Below, in pieces: positions 9,226 through 17,580 of a DNA stretch of 43,933 nt. The notes under the pieces are model-generated. The model saw only the letters and a list, made by a program, of their open reading frames with translations. It was not told the DNA's origin and did not search any database. Position 1 is the first letter of the stretch; every line of letters starts with the position of its first letter. The translations under genes and the position numbers were made by a program. The DNA comes from an uncultured Akkermansia sp. (GTDB taxonomy: Bacteria > Verrucomicrobiota > Verrucomicrobiia > Verrucomicrobiales > Akkermansiaceae), in the NCBI GenBank assembly GCA_947631275.1, contig CANRKR010000011.1, forward strand, positions 1-43,933, written 5' to 3'.

Positions 9226-10826
9226 TGCTCCCCATGACTTCTCACGACCGACGAAATGCTCATGATTCCTTGTCTGAGCTCTCCGGCGACAGCCTGGAGC
9301 TCCGTGTGCTTTCCGGCATGTCAAAGGTCCTGGTGCGGCAAAGGGAGGTGGAGAACTTGCTCACAGAAATTCTGCAGGTACTGCAGCAAAATCTCGCTTT
9401 CCCCCAAGGGGCGCTGTGCCTGCTGCAAGGGGACGATCTGGCTATCGTGGCTTCCTATGGTCTCTCTCCGGAAGAGCAGGCCCGAGGCACCTATCGCCTG
9501 GGAGAAGGCATTACCGGTCGCGTCGGGCAAACGGGGCAGTCTGCCGTGCTACGTGATACGTCCCGCAGTCCTTCCTTCCTGAATCGAACCGGCGCCCTAC
9601 ATGACAATATGAGCGAGTCCTTCCTCTGCGTCGCCATCAAACACAGCGGATCCGTGATCGGCACGCTCTCCCTCTCCTTCCCCGTGCTGGAAGAAGACAC
9701 CTTGAAGAAGCTTGTGAACCTTCTGGAAATCGTGGCGAACATTCTCGCTGATGCCGTAGAGAACGTGCGGGTCCAAATGGCCGAACGCCAGGAGTTGGAA
9801 AGGGAGAATGATCGCATGCGCCACGAACTCGGTGACAACACGGGCTTCCCCAGTATCATCGGACATTCCTCAGCCATGCGTTCCGTGTACCGTGACATCT
9901 CTCGCGTCGCCCCATCCAACGCCACTGTACTTCTGCTGGGCGAATCCGGTACCGGAAAGGAACTGCTCGCGCGCACAATTCACCAGAACTCTGACCGGCG
10001 GGAGGGACCCTTTGTAGCTGTGAACTGCGCTGCCCTTCCGGAGGGGTTGATCGAATCCGAACTCTTCGGACACGAGAGAGGGGCTTTCACCGGCGCCGTT
10101 TCCCAACGCATCGGGCGCTTTGAGCAAGCCTCCACCGGCACTCTCTTCCTGGATGAAATTGGAGACATCCCGGTCCAGACGCAGGTGAAGCTGTTGCGCG
10201 TCCTGCAGGAAAAAGTCTTTGAGCGCATCGGCTCTCAGCAGCCCATCGCCACGCGTGCCCGCATCATTGCCGCCACCTCGCGCAATCTCGAGCAGATGAA
10301 AAACGATGGCAGCTTCCGTGAGGATCTCTACTACCGCCTTGCCGTCTACCCGATCGTTGTTCCCCCACTGCGCAGCAGAAAGGATGATATCACTTCTTTG
10401 GCAGACTACTTCCTCGCCAAGTACAACAAGATATACCGCAAAAATGTGCAGCGTCTCTCCACCCCTGCAATCAACATGCTGCGCAGCTACCACTGGCCCG
10501 GCAATGTGCGTGAGTTGGAAAATATGATTGAACGCGCCGTTATCCGCTCCACGAGCAGCGACATCAACGCCATCGATCTCCCCCCTTCCCTCCAGACTGC
10601 TGCCGCCACCGGTTCTGAATCCCTCCTGCCGGATCGCAGTCAGGCGCCGGATATGGCCACACCGATGGAAGTGCTCACTAATGCCTTTGAGTCGGAGTTG
10701 ATTACTTCCGCTCTCAAACGCACGCGAGGCAATATGTCCGCCGCTGCCCGTGAACTCGGCACCACCCTGCGCAAGCTCAACTACCGCATCCACCGCCTCC
10801 GCATCGACCCCGCGCAATATAAATAA
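9225..10826 (+). CDS. GAF-domain sigma-54-dependent transcriptional activator (NifA-like architecture)
   Basis: A 533-residue enhancer-binding protein. A GAF sensor spans about residues 25-185 with [12 protein letters not shown]. The AAA+ domain spans about 210-440, with Walker A GESGTGKE (239-246), the sigma-54 contact loop GAFTGA (286-291) and Walker [11 protein letters not shown] Fis-type helix-turn-helix lies at the C-terminus ([20 protein letters not shown]). There is no receiver domain, so a ligand or partner protein rather than phosphorylation probably controls it. The gene begins in the LptD stop codon (TGATG); ATG at 9234 is an alternative start. Being coupled to envelope genes suggests it may sense envelope state, but nothing in the window looks like its target promoter. 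Confidence 0.9.
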   Translation: MLPMTSHDRRNAHDSLSELSGDSLELRVLSGMSKVLVRQREVENLLTEILQVLQQNLAFPQGALCLLQGDDLAIVASYGLSPEEQARGTYRLGEGITGRVGQTGQSAVLRDTSRSPSFLNRTGALHDNMSESFLCVAIKHSGSVIGTLSLSFPVLEEDTLKKLVNLLEIVANILADAVENVRVQMAERQELERENDRMRHELGDNTGFPSIIGHSSAMRSVYRDISRVAPSNATVLLLGESGTGKELLARTIHQNSDRREGPFVAVNCAALPEGLIESELFGHERGAFTGAVSQRIGRFEQASTGTLFLDEIGDIPVQTQVKLLRVLQEKVFERIGSQQPIATRARIIAATSRNLEQMKNDGSFREDLYYRLAVYPIVVPPLRSRKDDITSLADYFLAKYNKIYRKNVQRLSTPAINMLRSYHWPGNVRELENMIERAVIRSTSSDINAIDLPPSLQTAAATGSESLLPDRSQAPDMATPMEVLTNAFESELITSALKRTRGNMSAAARELGTTLRKLNYRIHRLRIDPAQYK

Positions 10827-10873
10827 AGAACAAACTTCTTCGGTATGCCGTTTCGAGGCAGAGATGGGGATCG

Positions 10874-10895
10874 AAGCAAAAAATTTCTTTTGCTT
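10874..10895. repeat. Perfect inverted repeat at the pseudopilin promoter
   Basis: AAGCAAAA (10874-10881) and TTTTGCTT (10888-10895) form a perfect 8-bp palindrome around a 6-nt centre. The right arm runs into the -35 box at 10894. It could be an operator, or a weak terminator for the upstream activator gene. Confidence 0.5.
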
Positions 10896-10922
10896 GCGTG
10901 GCGTTTTGAACTGTGTTAGCAT
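10894..10922 (+). promoter_or_regulatory. Sigma70-type promoter of the pseudopilin-DAHP synthase unit
   Basis: TTGCGT, 17 bp, TAGCAT (10917-10922). Only 6 nt separate the -10 box from the ATG at 10929, so the mRNA is predicted to be leaderless. Confidence 0.65.
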
Positions 10923-10928
10923 GGGTGC

Positions 10929-11648
10929 ATGAAAAGAGCAGACTACTCGTTCGCCCAGCACGGCGGATTCACACTGATCGAACTCATTGTGGTGATTGCC
11001 ATTCTGGCTACTCTTGCGGGAATATCCTATCCGGCCATCATGGCAGTGCAGGACAACGCACGGATCTCTGCGTCCTCCAAAGCTTGCATGGATATCGTGT
11101 CAGGCGTCTCCAGTTTCAAACAGGATTCCAACGGTATGTTGCCTTTCTACACTAAAGAGGCTAAACCCGACCGCGATGACCAGATCTACCTCTCGACCCT
11201 GCCCGGGAAGAATGCCGGTTTGCTGAGCATCCTCACTGGCTACGAAGAAGACGAAGACGATAAGCTTAACCGCAACAATGAGGCCTACATCAAGCCCAGC
11301 AAGGCGGAGGATCCGCGCGATGGTCTGTACGGAGAGAGCGCCGCTGAGCTGGGGCTCTATGATCCCTGGGGCAAGCCATACTACATCGTTCTCTGCGAAA
11401 TGGATGATGGATGCATCGACCCGTTTACGGGCAAGCGCATCCGACGCGAAAACTGTCTGGTGTACGGACTGGGACCGGATGGCGAAGGGATAGCGCCTCC
11501 GCACTCCGACAAGCCTGCACGCAAAAAGATCGCCAAGGGAGGCAAACAGAGTAAGGCAGCACGTCGCGCAGCCAGGGAGGCGGCTGAGGAAGAGGAGGAG
11601 GCTATCCAGGACAATATATTCTCATGGAAAAAGAAGGCAAAGAAGTGA
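10929..11648 (+). CDS. Type II secretion/type IV-like pseudopilin with charged C-terminal tail
   Basis: A 239-residue protein with a class III prepilin signal: a short basic leader ending in Gly, then FTLIELIVVIAILATLAG, with expected prepilin-peptidase cleavage at G-F and the conserved Glu at mature position 5. The middle contains a GspG-like segment (LGLYDPWGKPYYIVLCE) as in many verrucomicrobial pseudopilins. The last 45 residues are unusual: a Lys/Arg-rich run (KKIAKGGKQSKAARRAAREA), then EEEEE, then KKKAKK. Such proteins build short periplasmic fibres for secretion or pili. No other secretion gene is nearby, and its TGA overlaps the DAHP synthase ATG (TGATG). Confidence 0.85.
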   Translation: MKRADYSFAQHGGFTLIELIVVIAILATLAGISYPAIMAVQDNARISASSKACMDIVSGVSSFKQDSNGMLPFYTKEAKPDRDDQIYLSTLPGKNAGLLSILTGYEEDEDDKLNRNNEAYIKPSKAEDPRDGLYGESAAELGLYDPWGKPYYIVLCEMDDGCIDPFTGKRIRRENCLVYGLGPDGEGIAPPHSDKPARKKIAKGGKQSKAARRAAREAAEEEEEAIQDNIFSWKKKAKK

Positions 11649-12721
11649 TGCAACAGCAGCCCATTACCGATGATATTCGCATCACCGAAGCTCGCCCCCT
11701 CATTCCACCGGCTATACTGATTCAAGACTTTCCCGTCGGGAAGGAGGCGGCTCATGTCGTCTTCCGCGCGAGAGAAGCTTATCGAAAGATATTGCAGGGA
11801 GAGGACGACAGGTTGGCGGTGATCGTGGGTCCTTGCTCAATTCACGACACGGCCGCGGCTATCGACTACGCCCAACGCCTGGCAGGTGTGCGTGAACGCT
11901 TCGAAAAGGATCTCATGCTCATCATGAGGGTTTACTTTGAAAAGCCTCGCACGACGGTCGGCTGGAAGGGACTCATCAACGATCCCTTCATGGATGGGAG
12001 CTACAATGTAAACAGCGGGTTGCGCATGGCTCGCGGGCTTCTTTTGCGGCTCGCGGAGATGGGAGTGCCCACAGCCACCGAGTTTCTGGACGTAATCACC
12101 CCGCAATACATTAGCGATCTCATTGCGTGGGGCGCCATCGGCGCACGCACGACGGAAAGTCAGGTGCACCGGGAGCTGGCGAGTGGTCTCTCCATGCCTA
12201 TCGGCTTCAAAAACGGCACCACGGGGAGCGTGCAAATTGCGGTGGATGGCATCGTGTCCGCTGCGCATCCGCATTGCTTCCTCTCCGTTACCAAACAAGG
12301 ACTTTCTGCCATCGTTTCGACGATGGGCAACCCGGAGTGCCACATCATTCTGCGAGGTTCCACACAGGGCACCAACTTCAGCGCAGAGCACGTTGCAAAA
12401 GCGTGGGCTGCTCAACAGCGAGCCGGTATCTCCAATCGCATCATGATCGATTGTTCCCACGGCAACAGCCACAAAAACTGGCAAGAACAGGCACTCGTCG
12501 CTCGAGCCGTCGCTGCTCAACTTGCGGAGGGTTCCTCCCACATCGGGGCAGTGATGATTGAGAGCAATATCTGCTCCGGTAGTCAAAAATGCGTACCCGG
12601 CGAAGCCCTGCGTTACGGTGTGAGCATCACGGATGCCTGCGTGGGTTGGGATGAGACCGTAGAAATCCTCGAGACGCTGTCAGAGGGAATCCAAAAACGC
12701 CGAGGACTTACTGCAAAGTAA
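11648..12721 (+). CDS. 3-deoxy-7-phosphoheptulonate (DAHP) synthase, class I (AroF/G/H type)
   Basis: Condenses phosphoenolpyruvate and erythrose-4-phosphate, the first step of the shikimate pathway to aromatic amino acids. The 357-residue length fits class I-alpha enzymes. Conserved elements are VGPCSIHD (metal-binding Cys), MRVYFEKPRTTVGWKG, INDPFMDGSYNVNSGL, GARTTESQVHRELASG, GFKNGTTGSVQIAVD and IDCSHGNSHKN. The ATG at 11648 overlaps the pseudopilin stop (TGATG); an upstream in-frame ATG at 11624 would add eight residues. Which aromatic end product inhibits it cannot be told. Translational coupling to a pseudopilin is unexpected. Confidence 0.95.
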   Translation: MQQQPITDDIRITEARPLIPPAILIQDFPVGKEAAHVVFRAREAYRKILQGEDDRLAVIVGPCSIHDTAAAIDYAQRLAGVRERFEKDLMLIMRVYFEKPRTTVGWKGLINDPFMDGSYNVNSGLRMARGLLLRLAEMGVPTATEFLDVITPQYISDLIAWGAIGARTTESQVHRELASGLSMPIGFKNGTTGSVQIAVDGIVSAAHPHCFLSVTKQGLSAIVSTMGNPECHIILRGSTQGTNFSAEHVAKAWAAQQRAGISNRIMIDCSHGNSHKNWQEQALVARAVAAQLAEGSSHIGAVMIESNICSGSQKCVPGEALRYGVSITDACVGWDETVEILETLSEGIQKRRGLTAK

Positions 12722-12767
12722 GCGCCCTGTCGCGTCCTTTTGGCTGCTCACGGATCTGAAAAACACC

Positions 12768-12795
12768 ACGGTGACGCGTGAAGGAAAGTCACCGT
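12768..12795 (-). terminator. Hairpin between convergent aroF-type gene and rpsT
   Basis: ACGGTGAC and GTCACCGT form a perfect 8-bp stem with a 12-nt loop. On the minus strand GGTG and then TTTTT follow, so it best serves rpsT as an imperfect terminator; it may also stop the convergent DAHP synthase transcript. Confidence 0.5.
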
Positions 12796-12844
12796 CCCCA
12801 TTGAAAGACGGCAGACGAGGAAGCCTGCCCAGAGAAACAAAACG

Positions 12845-13108
12845 TCAGGACAAGCTGCCGACGGCCTTTGCCGCCTTGCTCTTGTAGTTGGCAGCACGGT
12901 TGGGGTGCACGGTTCCCTTCTTCGCAGCTTTGTCAACCGCCGAGGCAAAGCGATCATATGCCGCGACAGCGGCCTCCTTATCCTTCTCTGCCACAGCGGC
13001 AGCCACCTTTTTACGCAGCGTACGCACGCGGGACATGGTGGCACGGTTCGCAGCCGTGCGGGTCTCTGTCTGACGAATGCGTTTCTTAGCGGAGAGTGTG
13101 TGTGCCAT
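12845..13108 (-). CDS. rpsT: 30S ribosomal protein S20
   Basis: An 87-residue basic protein that binds 16S rRNA in the small subunit. The family start MAHTLSAKKRIRQ, the helix AANRATMSRVRTLRKKV and the C-terminal GTVHPNRAANYKSKAAKAV are all typical of S20. The ATG at 13108 is preferred because it matches the universal S20 N-terminus. No Shine-Dalgarno is seen. It has its own strong promoter about 30 bp upstream and lies behind the C39-like gene on the same strand. Confidence 0.96.
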   Translation of the reverse strand: MAHTLSAKKRIRQTETRTAANRATMSRVRTLRKKVAAAVAEKDKEAAVAAYDRFASAVDKAAKKGTVHPNRAANYKSKAAKAVGSLS

Positions 13109-13137
13109 AATAAAAATCGGAACTAATTGCGGAGGGA

Positions 13138-13165
13138 AGTTTACGCACTCAAACTCTTTTGTCAA
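13138..13165 (-). promoter_or_regulatory. Sigma70-type promoter of rpsT
   Basis: On the minus strand TTGACA (13165-13160), 16 bp, TAAACT (13143-13138). The start would be near 13131, giving a leader of about 22 nt. Confidence 0.75.
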
Positions 13166-13199
13166 GGAAATTGAGAAGAAACGGGCGCTTTTTTTCACA

Positions 13200-14468
13200 T
13201 CAGAGCGTAGGACGCAGCACGCAAAGCAAATTGGTCATTGCACAAGCATAGGAGAGCGGCATTTCTTTTTTCTCATGACCGGCGCCCCAGGTATCACTGT
13301 AGATGATGGTCTGTTTCTGCTCGTTGTAGCCGATGATAAGCCGCATGTGCCCGCCCATACTCTGGGGCAGCCCCTGCTCCTGAAAGAGGCCTAGCATAAC
13401 GGCCCACACGACGGGCACCCCGTCGTCGATCTGTTTCTTGATCTCCCTGAACCCCTGATTCATGAGGTAGGGACGCTTGCGAACAGTTTCGAGCATCAGA
13501 GAAGAAACATTTCCTACCGAAAGAGAATCCATCTTTGCTGCCTTGCGCTGCAGCTCCTTTTCCATAACCTTGGGCTTGATCCAATCCCATGGTTTCACAC
13601 GCATATGGAAGGAATTGCATATCTTGACGAGCGCCTTTTTCATATCATCCAGACGGGTGCCGGCATCCGAACTCTTGCAGAGAGCCGCCAGAGCGTGCTG
13701 ATCCACCCCATCCATCCCGTAATAGGCGAACACGCGGGATACCGTAGCAGGCACACAGTATCCCTTTTCCCCCTGGTCCACCATGGGAATTCCGGTGATC
13801 CAGACCGTGCCGTCCTCTTCCCTCTTGACGTTGTCTTTGAGACCCGCGCGATGAGCGGCATCCTTCGCACCGCCGCGTTTGAGACTCTCCTTATCCGGCA
13901 CGAGAAAGAGACGAATGAATTCCGCGACATATTTACGACCGGATCCTGTAGAAGAAGCCTCCAGACGGGCGGCAAAATGTTCCCCGCTCCATTCCCAGCT
14001 TTTTCCACTTACGCCGGATTCGTTCTTTTTAAGTCTGCCGACAGTAGCCTCCGTACCGAATGCCTCATTGAGCGCTGCCACGCTCGCCTTCAGCCTCGCT
14101 TCAAACTCCTGCTTAAGCAACGCGCCATCGTCCCCTTTGTTGTACAGAGTCGTGGAGATCTCGAGGATCGTCGCCTTTTCAAGATCAAAGGTCAGGAGGA
14201 TTTCTACGGGTTTCAGTGTGCCGAAGGTCAATTTACCGTTCTGCCGCACACGCAAGGACGTATCATCCACCTTCTTCGCGCGCGCATCCGTGAGGAGGAC
14301 TGGCGCCAGCTTATCAAGCGTCTCGGTCCACAGCGAACCGCTCACCGCCTCCGATGCCAAATCCGCCCGCGCCGCCGGAGTTGCACTCCAAACTCCCACA
14401 GCAAGTGCAATACTCAGGAATGTACTGCTCACTCTGCGCACAATCACCGCTGAAAAAACTCGCTTCAT
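13200..14468 (-). CDS. Secreted C39-like papain-fold protein
   Basis: A 422-residue protein with a signal peptide (MKRVF, hydrophobic SSTFLSIALAVGVWSA, likely cleavage after ARA). Residues about 45-215 are an uncharacterised alpha/beta region. Residues about 225-420 match the C39-like peptidase fold: candidate catalytic Cys in DQGEKGYCVPATVSRVFAYYG (C238), His in GGHMRLIIGYN (H374) and Asp in IIYSDTWG (D392). The full Cys-His-Asp set suggests an active periplasmic or secreted cysteine peptidase, substrate unknown. It is not fused to an ABC exporter, unlike bacteriocin-processing C39 domains. The ATG overlaps the argJ stop as ATGA, so translation depends on argJ. Confidence 0.78.
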   Translation of the reverse strand: MKRVFSAVIVRRVSSTFLSIALAVGVWSATPAARADLASEAVSGSLWTETLDKLAPVLLTDARAKKVDDTSLRVRQNGKLTFGTLKPVEILLTFDLEKATILEISTTLYNKGDDGALLKQEFEARLKASVAALNEAFGTEATVGRLKKNESGVSGKSWEWSGEHFAARLEASSTGSGRKYVAEFIRLFLVPDKESLKRGGAKDAAHRAGLKDNVKREEDGTVWITGIPMVDQGEKGYCVPATVSRVFAYYGMDGVDQHALAALCKSSDAGTRLDDMKKALVKICNSFHMRVKPWDWIKPKVMEKELQRKAAKMDSLSVGNVSSLMLETVRKRPYLMNQGFREIKKQIDDGVPVVWAVMLGLFQEQGLPQSMGGHMRLIIGYNEQKQTIIYSDTWGAGHEKKEMPLSYACAMTNLLCVLRPTL

Positions 14469-15730
14469 CGGGTGAGTCCGTCCTGTTTTGCCTGATTCCA
14501 ATAAGCGTACTCCGAACGATTGAAGTCAACGTACTCCGGGGAGAGATCGGTCGTATAGACCGTGTGCTCACATGTTCCGAGATTCAGGTTGATCAGCACC
14601 TCAAAATTCTCCGCCTGCACACGCGCGCGCAAGTCATCGCTTGGCGTGTTCGTCTGGATACCTCCACGACATGCGGGCAAACCTGCGATATCAATATCCA
14701 CTTTGTCCTCGCGCACACGCTTACCGGAGTAACCGACAGCGTGAATGATGCGTCCCCAATTCGGATCCCCGCCGTTCCATGAACTCTTCACCAAAGAAGA
14801 ATTCGCTACTCCCCTGGCCACGGCTCGGGCTTCTGCCGCACTGGGCGCGCCAATCACCCGAACGGTAACGAACTTGGTGATGCGTTCCCCGTCGCGTACG
14901 ATACGCCAGGCCTGTTGGAGCATGACGTGCTGCAGGGCAGCGCGGAAAGCTTTCCAACCGGGGCGACCGGGAGCGAGTTTCACACCGGAGGCGCCATTGG
15001 CGAGCACGATGCAGGTATCGTTCGTACTCATGTCACCGTCAATGGTGATGCGGTTGAAAGAAGAATCCACACATTCACTCACAAGAGCCTGCAAATCGGC
15101 TCGAAAAACCTGTGCATCCGTGCAAATGATGCAGATCATGGTGGCCATATTCGGGCAGATCATGCCGGCCCCCTTGCAGCAAGAGCCGATGCGAACCTCT
15201 TTACCACCCACATTAAAACGTACTGCTATCTCCTTTTCGCAAGTGTCACTCGTGATGATGGCCGAGGCGACATCGTGCCCCTTCTTCGCACTCAGGTCGC
15301 GGCAGAGCTCCGGAAACCGCGGCTCAATGCGCACCATCGGCATCGGCAGCCCGATCACCCCGGTAGAACACACCCCCACCTCCGTTTCCTGAAGTCCCAA
15401 CTCCCGTGCGGCAAGACGGCATTCTTTGCGCGCTACTTGCATGCCGGCGCGTCCGGTGCAGGCGTTGGCGTTGCCACTGTTGATAACCACGGCGCGCAGG
15501 TCCGCACGGCGTAGATGTTCGCGACTTACGCGCACGCAGGCGGCCTTCACGCGGTTAGAAGTGAAAGTCGCGGCAGAAGTGGTCGATTTCGTCGAGTAAA
15601 CGAGAGCAAGATCCAATCTCGTTGCCTTCGGATTTTTGATGCCACAGCACAAGGCATTCGCAACAAAACCACGCGCAGCCGTCACCCCGCCGCCCTTGAT
15701 CTCACGAAACAATTCCTGATCCTGCTTCAT
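14465..15730 (-). CDS. argJ: Glutamate N-acetyltransferase / ornithine acetyltransferase
   Basis: Moves the acetyl group from N-acetylornithine to glutamate in the cyclic arginine pathway; some members also use acetyl-CoA. The 421-residue precursor contains GMICPNMATM, whose Thr197 is the expected site of self-cleavage into alpha and beta chains and the nucleophile. VINSGNANACTG, DGDMSTNDT and GGDPNWGRI are also diagnostic. The ATG at 15730 is preferred over the in-frame GTG at 15754, because that GTG falls between the -35 and -10 boxes. Whether it is mono- or bifunctional cannot be decided here. No other arginine gene is adjacent; instead it is coupled to a secreted C39-like protein. Confidence 0.94.
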   Translation of the reverse strand: MKQDQELFREIKGGGVTAARGFVANALCCGIKNPKATRLDLALVYSTKSTTSAATFTSNRVKAACVRVSREHLRRADLRAVVINSGNANACTGRAGMQVARKECRLAARELGLQETEVGVCSTGVIGLPMPMVRIEPRFPELCRDLSAKKGHDVASAIITSDTCEKEIAVRFNVGGKEVRIGSCCKGAGMICPNMATMICIICTDAQVFRADLQALVSECVDSSFNRITIDGDMSTNDTCIVLANGASGVKLAPGRPGWKAFRAALQHVMLQQAWRIVRDGERITKFVTVRVIGAPSAAEARAVARGVANSSLVKSSWNGGDPNWGRIIHAVGYSGKRVREDKVDIDIAGLPACRGGIQTNTPSDDLRARVQAENFEVLINLNLGTCEHTVYTTDLSPEYVDFNRSEYAYWNQAKQDGLTR

Positions 15731-15736
15731 GTCTCC

Positions 15737-15764
15737 AATGTACCACACCCCCACACCTTGTCAA
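15737..15764 (-). promoter_or_regulatory. Sigma70-type promoter of argJ
   Basis: On the minus strand TTGACA (15764-15759), 16 bp, TACATT (15742-15737). Six bases separate the -10 box from the ATG at 15730, predicting a leaderless mRNA. Confidence 0.65.
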
Positions 15765-15800
15765 GTAGCAAACAGCCGCAATTTACGCGCAAAATGCGGC

Positions 15801-15829
15801 TTGACGAGTACGAACAACTGTGCGAGAAT
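15801..15829 (+). promoter_or_regulatory. Possible promoter of hprK
   Basis: TTGACG (15801-15806), 17 bp, GAGAAT (15824-15829), with 10 nt to the ATG at 15840. The -10 box is weaker than others in the window. Confidence 0.45.
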
Positions 15830-15839
15830 TTGACGCAGG

Positions 15840-16811
15840 ATGAAAGAACCGACCATCAAAAAGGTTGACCAAATTTCTGTCGCTCACTTTTACGAAACCT
15901 ACCGTACTCCTCTGGAACTGGAACTGCTTAACAGCCCACTGGGCATGACGCGCCCCATCCTGCGACCGGCGCTCAATCGTCCGGGTCTCGCGCTCTCCGG
16001 CTTCTTCTCGTCGTTCGCCCACGAGCGGATCCAAATCTTCGGTTCAGGAGAAATGGCTTATCTGCCCACTCTGGGCGAACAGGAACGTGCCGATCGCCTG
16101 CGTCGTATTTGCGGGCAGGATGTCCCTTGCCTCATTTTCTCCCGCGGCGTCGAGGTTCCGGCGGATGTCATCTCTATTGCAGATGCCTGCTCGGTGCCGG
16201 TATTCGTTTCTGCCCTGCCGACGATGAGTCTGGTGAACCGCGCCACGATTATCCTGGAAAACGAGTTTGCGGACAGCACCACCTTGCATGGTTGCATGGT
16301 GGATGTGCGCGGCGTGGGCGTGCTTATCACCGGTCAAAGCGGTATCGGCAAGAGCGAGGTCTCCCTGGGTCTGGTCGAGCGTGGGGCCTCCCTCGTGGCG
16401 GATGATATGGTGAACGTACGCAATATCAGCGGCGAGCTCATTGCCTCCGCCCCGAAGCTCAGCAGCGGCTTCATTGAAATCCGCGGCATCGGCATCACCA
16501 ATGTGACCGACCTCTACGGTCTGCGCGCTTTCCGCAGTCGAAAGAAAATTGACCTCATCATCAACCTCACCAGCGGCGAGATGACGGAAACCGAGCGTCT
16601 GGGACTGGAACGCAAAATGACCCCTATCCTGGGCGTAGAAGTGGAACGCATTACCCTGCCGGTTGCTCCGGGACGTGATATGACCAGGCTTGTGGAGGTT
16701 GCAGCGCTCGGTCTCTATCTTCGCCAGAATGGCTACGATATGGCTCGCGAATTCTCTCGCCGCCTGCACGATGAAATATCGAATCGCAATCTCAATATCA
16801 ACAATGCCTAA
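15840..16811 (+). CDS. hprK: HPr kinase/phosphorylase
   Basis: Phosphorylates and dephosphorylates a serine of HPr in response to metabolite levels. The 323-residue protein has an N-terminal HprK domain, the Walker A motif GQSGIGKS (165-172) preceded by the conserved His150 in TTLHGCMVDVRGVG, and the family signature IEIRGIGITNVTDLYG. Many Gram-negative bacteria keep hprK with an incomplete phosphotransferase system, where it acts in regulation rather than sugar uptake. No ptsH or ptsI is in the window. The 3' end overlaps the NIF3-family gene by 8 bp, and the gene heads a run that continues into the pseudouridine synthase. Confidence 0.94.
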   Translation: MKEPTIKKVDQISVAHFYETYRTPLELELLNSPLGMTRPILRPALNRPGLALSGFFSSFAHERIQIFGSGEMAYLPTLGEQERADRLRRICGQDVPCLIFSRGVEVPADVISIADACSVPVFVSALPTMSLVNRATIILENEFADSTTLHGCMVDVRGVGVLITGQSGIGKSEVSLGLVERGASLVADDMVNVRNISGELIASAPKLSSGFIEIRGIGITNVTDLYGLRAFRSRKKIDLIINLTSGEMTETERLGLERKMTPILGVEVERITLPVAPGRDMTRLVEVAALGLYLRQNGYDMAREFSRRLHDEISNRNLNINNA

Positions 16812-17580
16812 AACGATTTCTCTCGCAGAGCTCGTCAATCTTCTCGACTCCACATTAGACATCTCCCCCGCCACAGCAGGAAAAGATGCTCCGGCGGCGC
16901 TCAATGGTCTGCAAGTGGAAAACGACGGAAAGGTGCACAGTGTAGCAGCGGCAGTGGATGGCTCCCTGCAAACACTGAAGGACGCAATCGAGCGAGGAGC
17001 CGATTTGTTGCTGCTTCATCACGGACTTTTCTGGGGAGGACTGCGACCCATCACAGGCTGGTGGCGGGAGAAGATCCGCCTGTGCCTGGAACACAATTTA
17101 GCGGTGTATTCCGCCCACTTGCCGCTGGATGTCCATCCGGTTCTTGGAAACAACGCCTGCATCGCCCGTGAATTGGGCTTGCAGGATATTTCTCCTGCCT
17201 TGGAAAGCCGCGGGGTTCAGATGGGGCTTATCGGCGCTTTCGACGGTTCACTTCGCGAGTTGCGTGAACGATATGCAACTATCACCGGAGCGGCAATCAC
17301 CGGACACCTAACGGATCCATCAGCGCCGGCGGGTCGCGTGGCGGTATGCTCCGGCGCAGCGGGATCGGAAATTTACCGCGTGCGTGAGAGTGGCGTGAGT
17401 ACCTTCCTCACCGGCGAAGAAAATCACTGGGTACTCAATGCGGCAGCGGACATGGGAATGAACCTTCTTTTCGCCGGTCACTACGCCACAGAAACCTTCG
17501 GCGTTCGAGCTCTTGCCTCCTTTTTAGCGGAGAAATTCGGGTTGCCGACGCAGTTCATCCACAACCCTACCGGTCTGTGA
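16804..17580 (+). CDS. NIF3/YbgI-family metal-binding protein
   Basis: A 258-residue member of the NIF3-like (DUF34) family, whose members bind two metal ions and form toroidal hexamers; a GTP cyclohydrolase I type 2 label is often attached but the physiological role is unsettled. Visible motifs are ALNGLQVEN near the N-terminus, the metal site LLLLHHGLFWGG, AVYSAHLPLDVHP with NNACIAREL, and the C-terminal LLFAGHYATETFGVRAL. The ATG at 16804 lies inside the end of hprK, and the TGA overlaps the next ATG (TGATG), so it is tightly coupled on both sides. Confidence 0.88.
   Translation: MPKTISLAELVNLLDSTLDISPATAGKDAPAALNGLQVENDGKVHSVAAAVDGSLQTLKDAIERGADLLLLHHGLFWGGLRPITGWWREKIRLCLEHNLAVYSAHLPLDVHPVLGNNACIARELGLQDISPALESRGVQMGLIGAFDGSLRELRERYATITGAAITGHLTDPSAPAGRVAVCSGAAGSEIYRVRESGVSTFLTGEENHWVLNAAADMGMNLLFAGHYATETFGVRALASFLAEKFGLPTQFIHNPTGL

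Noticed and set aside
9870..10961. Open frame of 363 codons opposite the sigma-54 activator
   Set aside because: Shadow of a conserved AAA+ domain on the plus strand.
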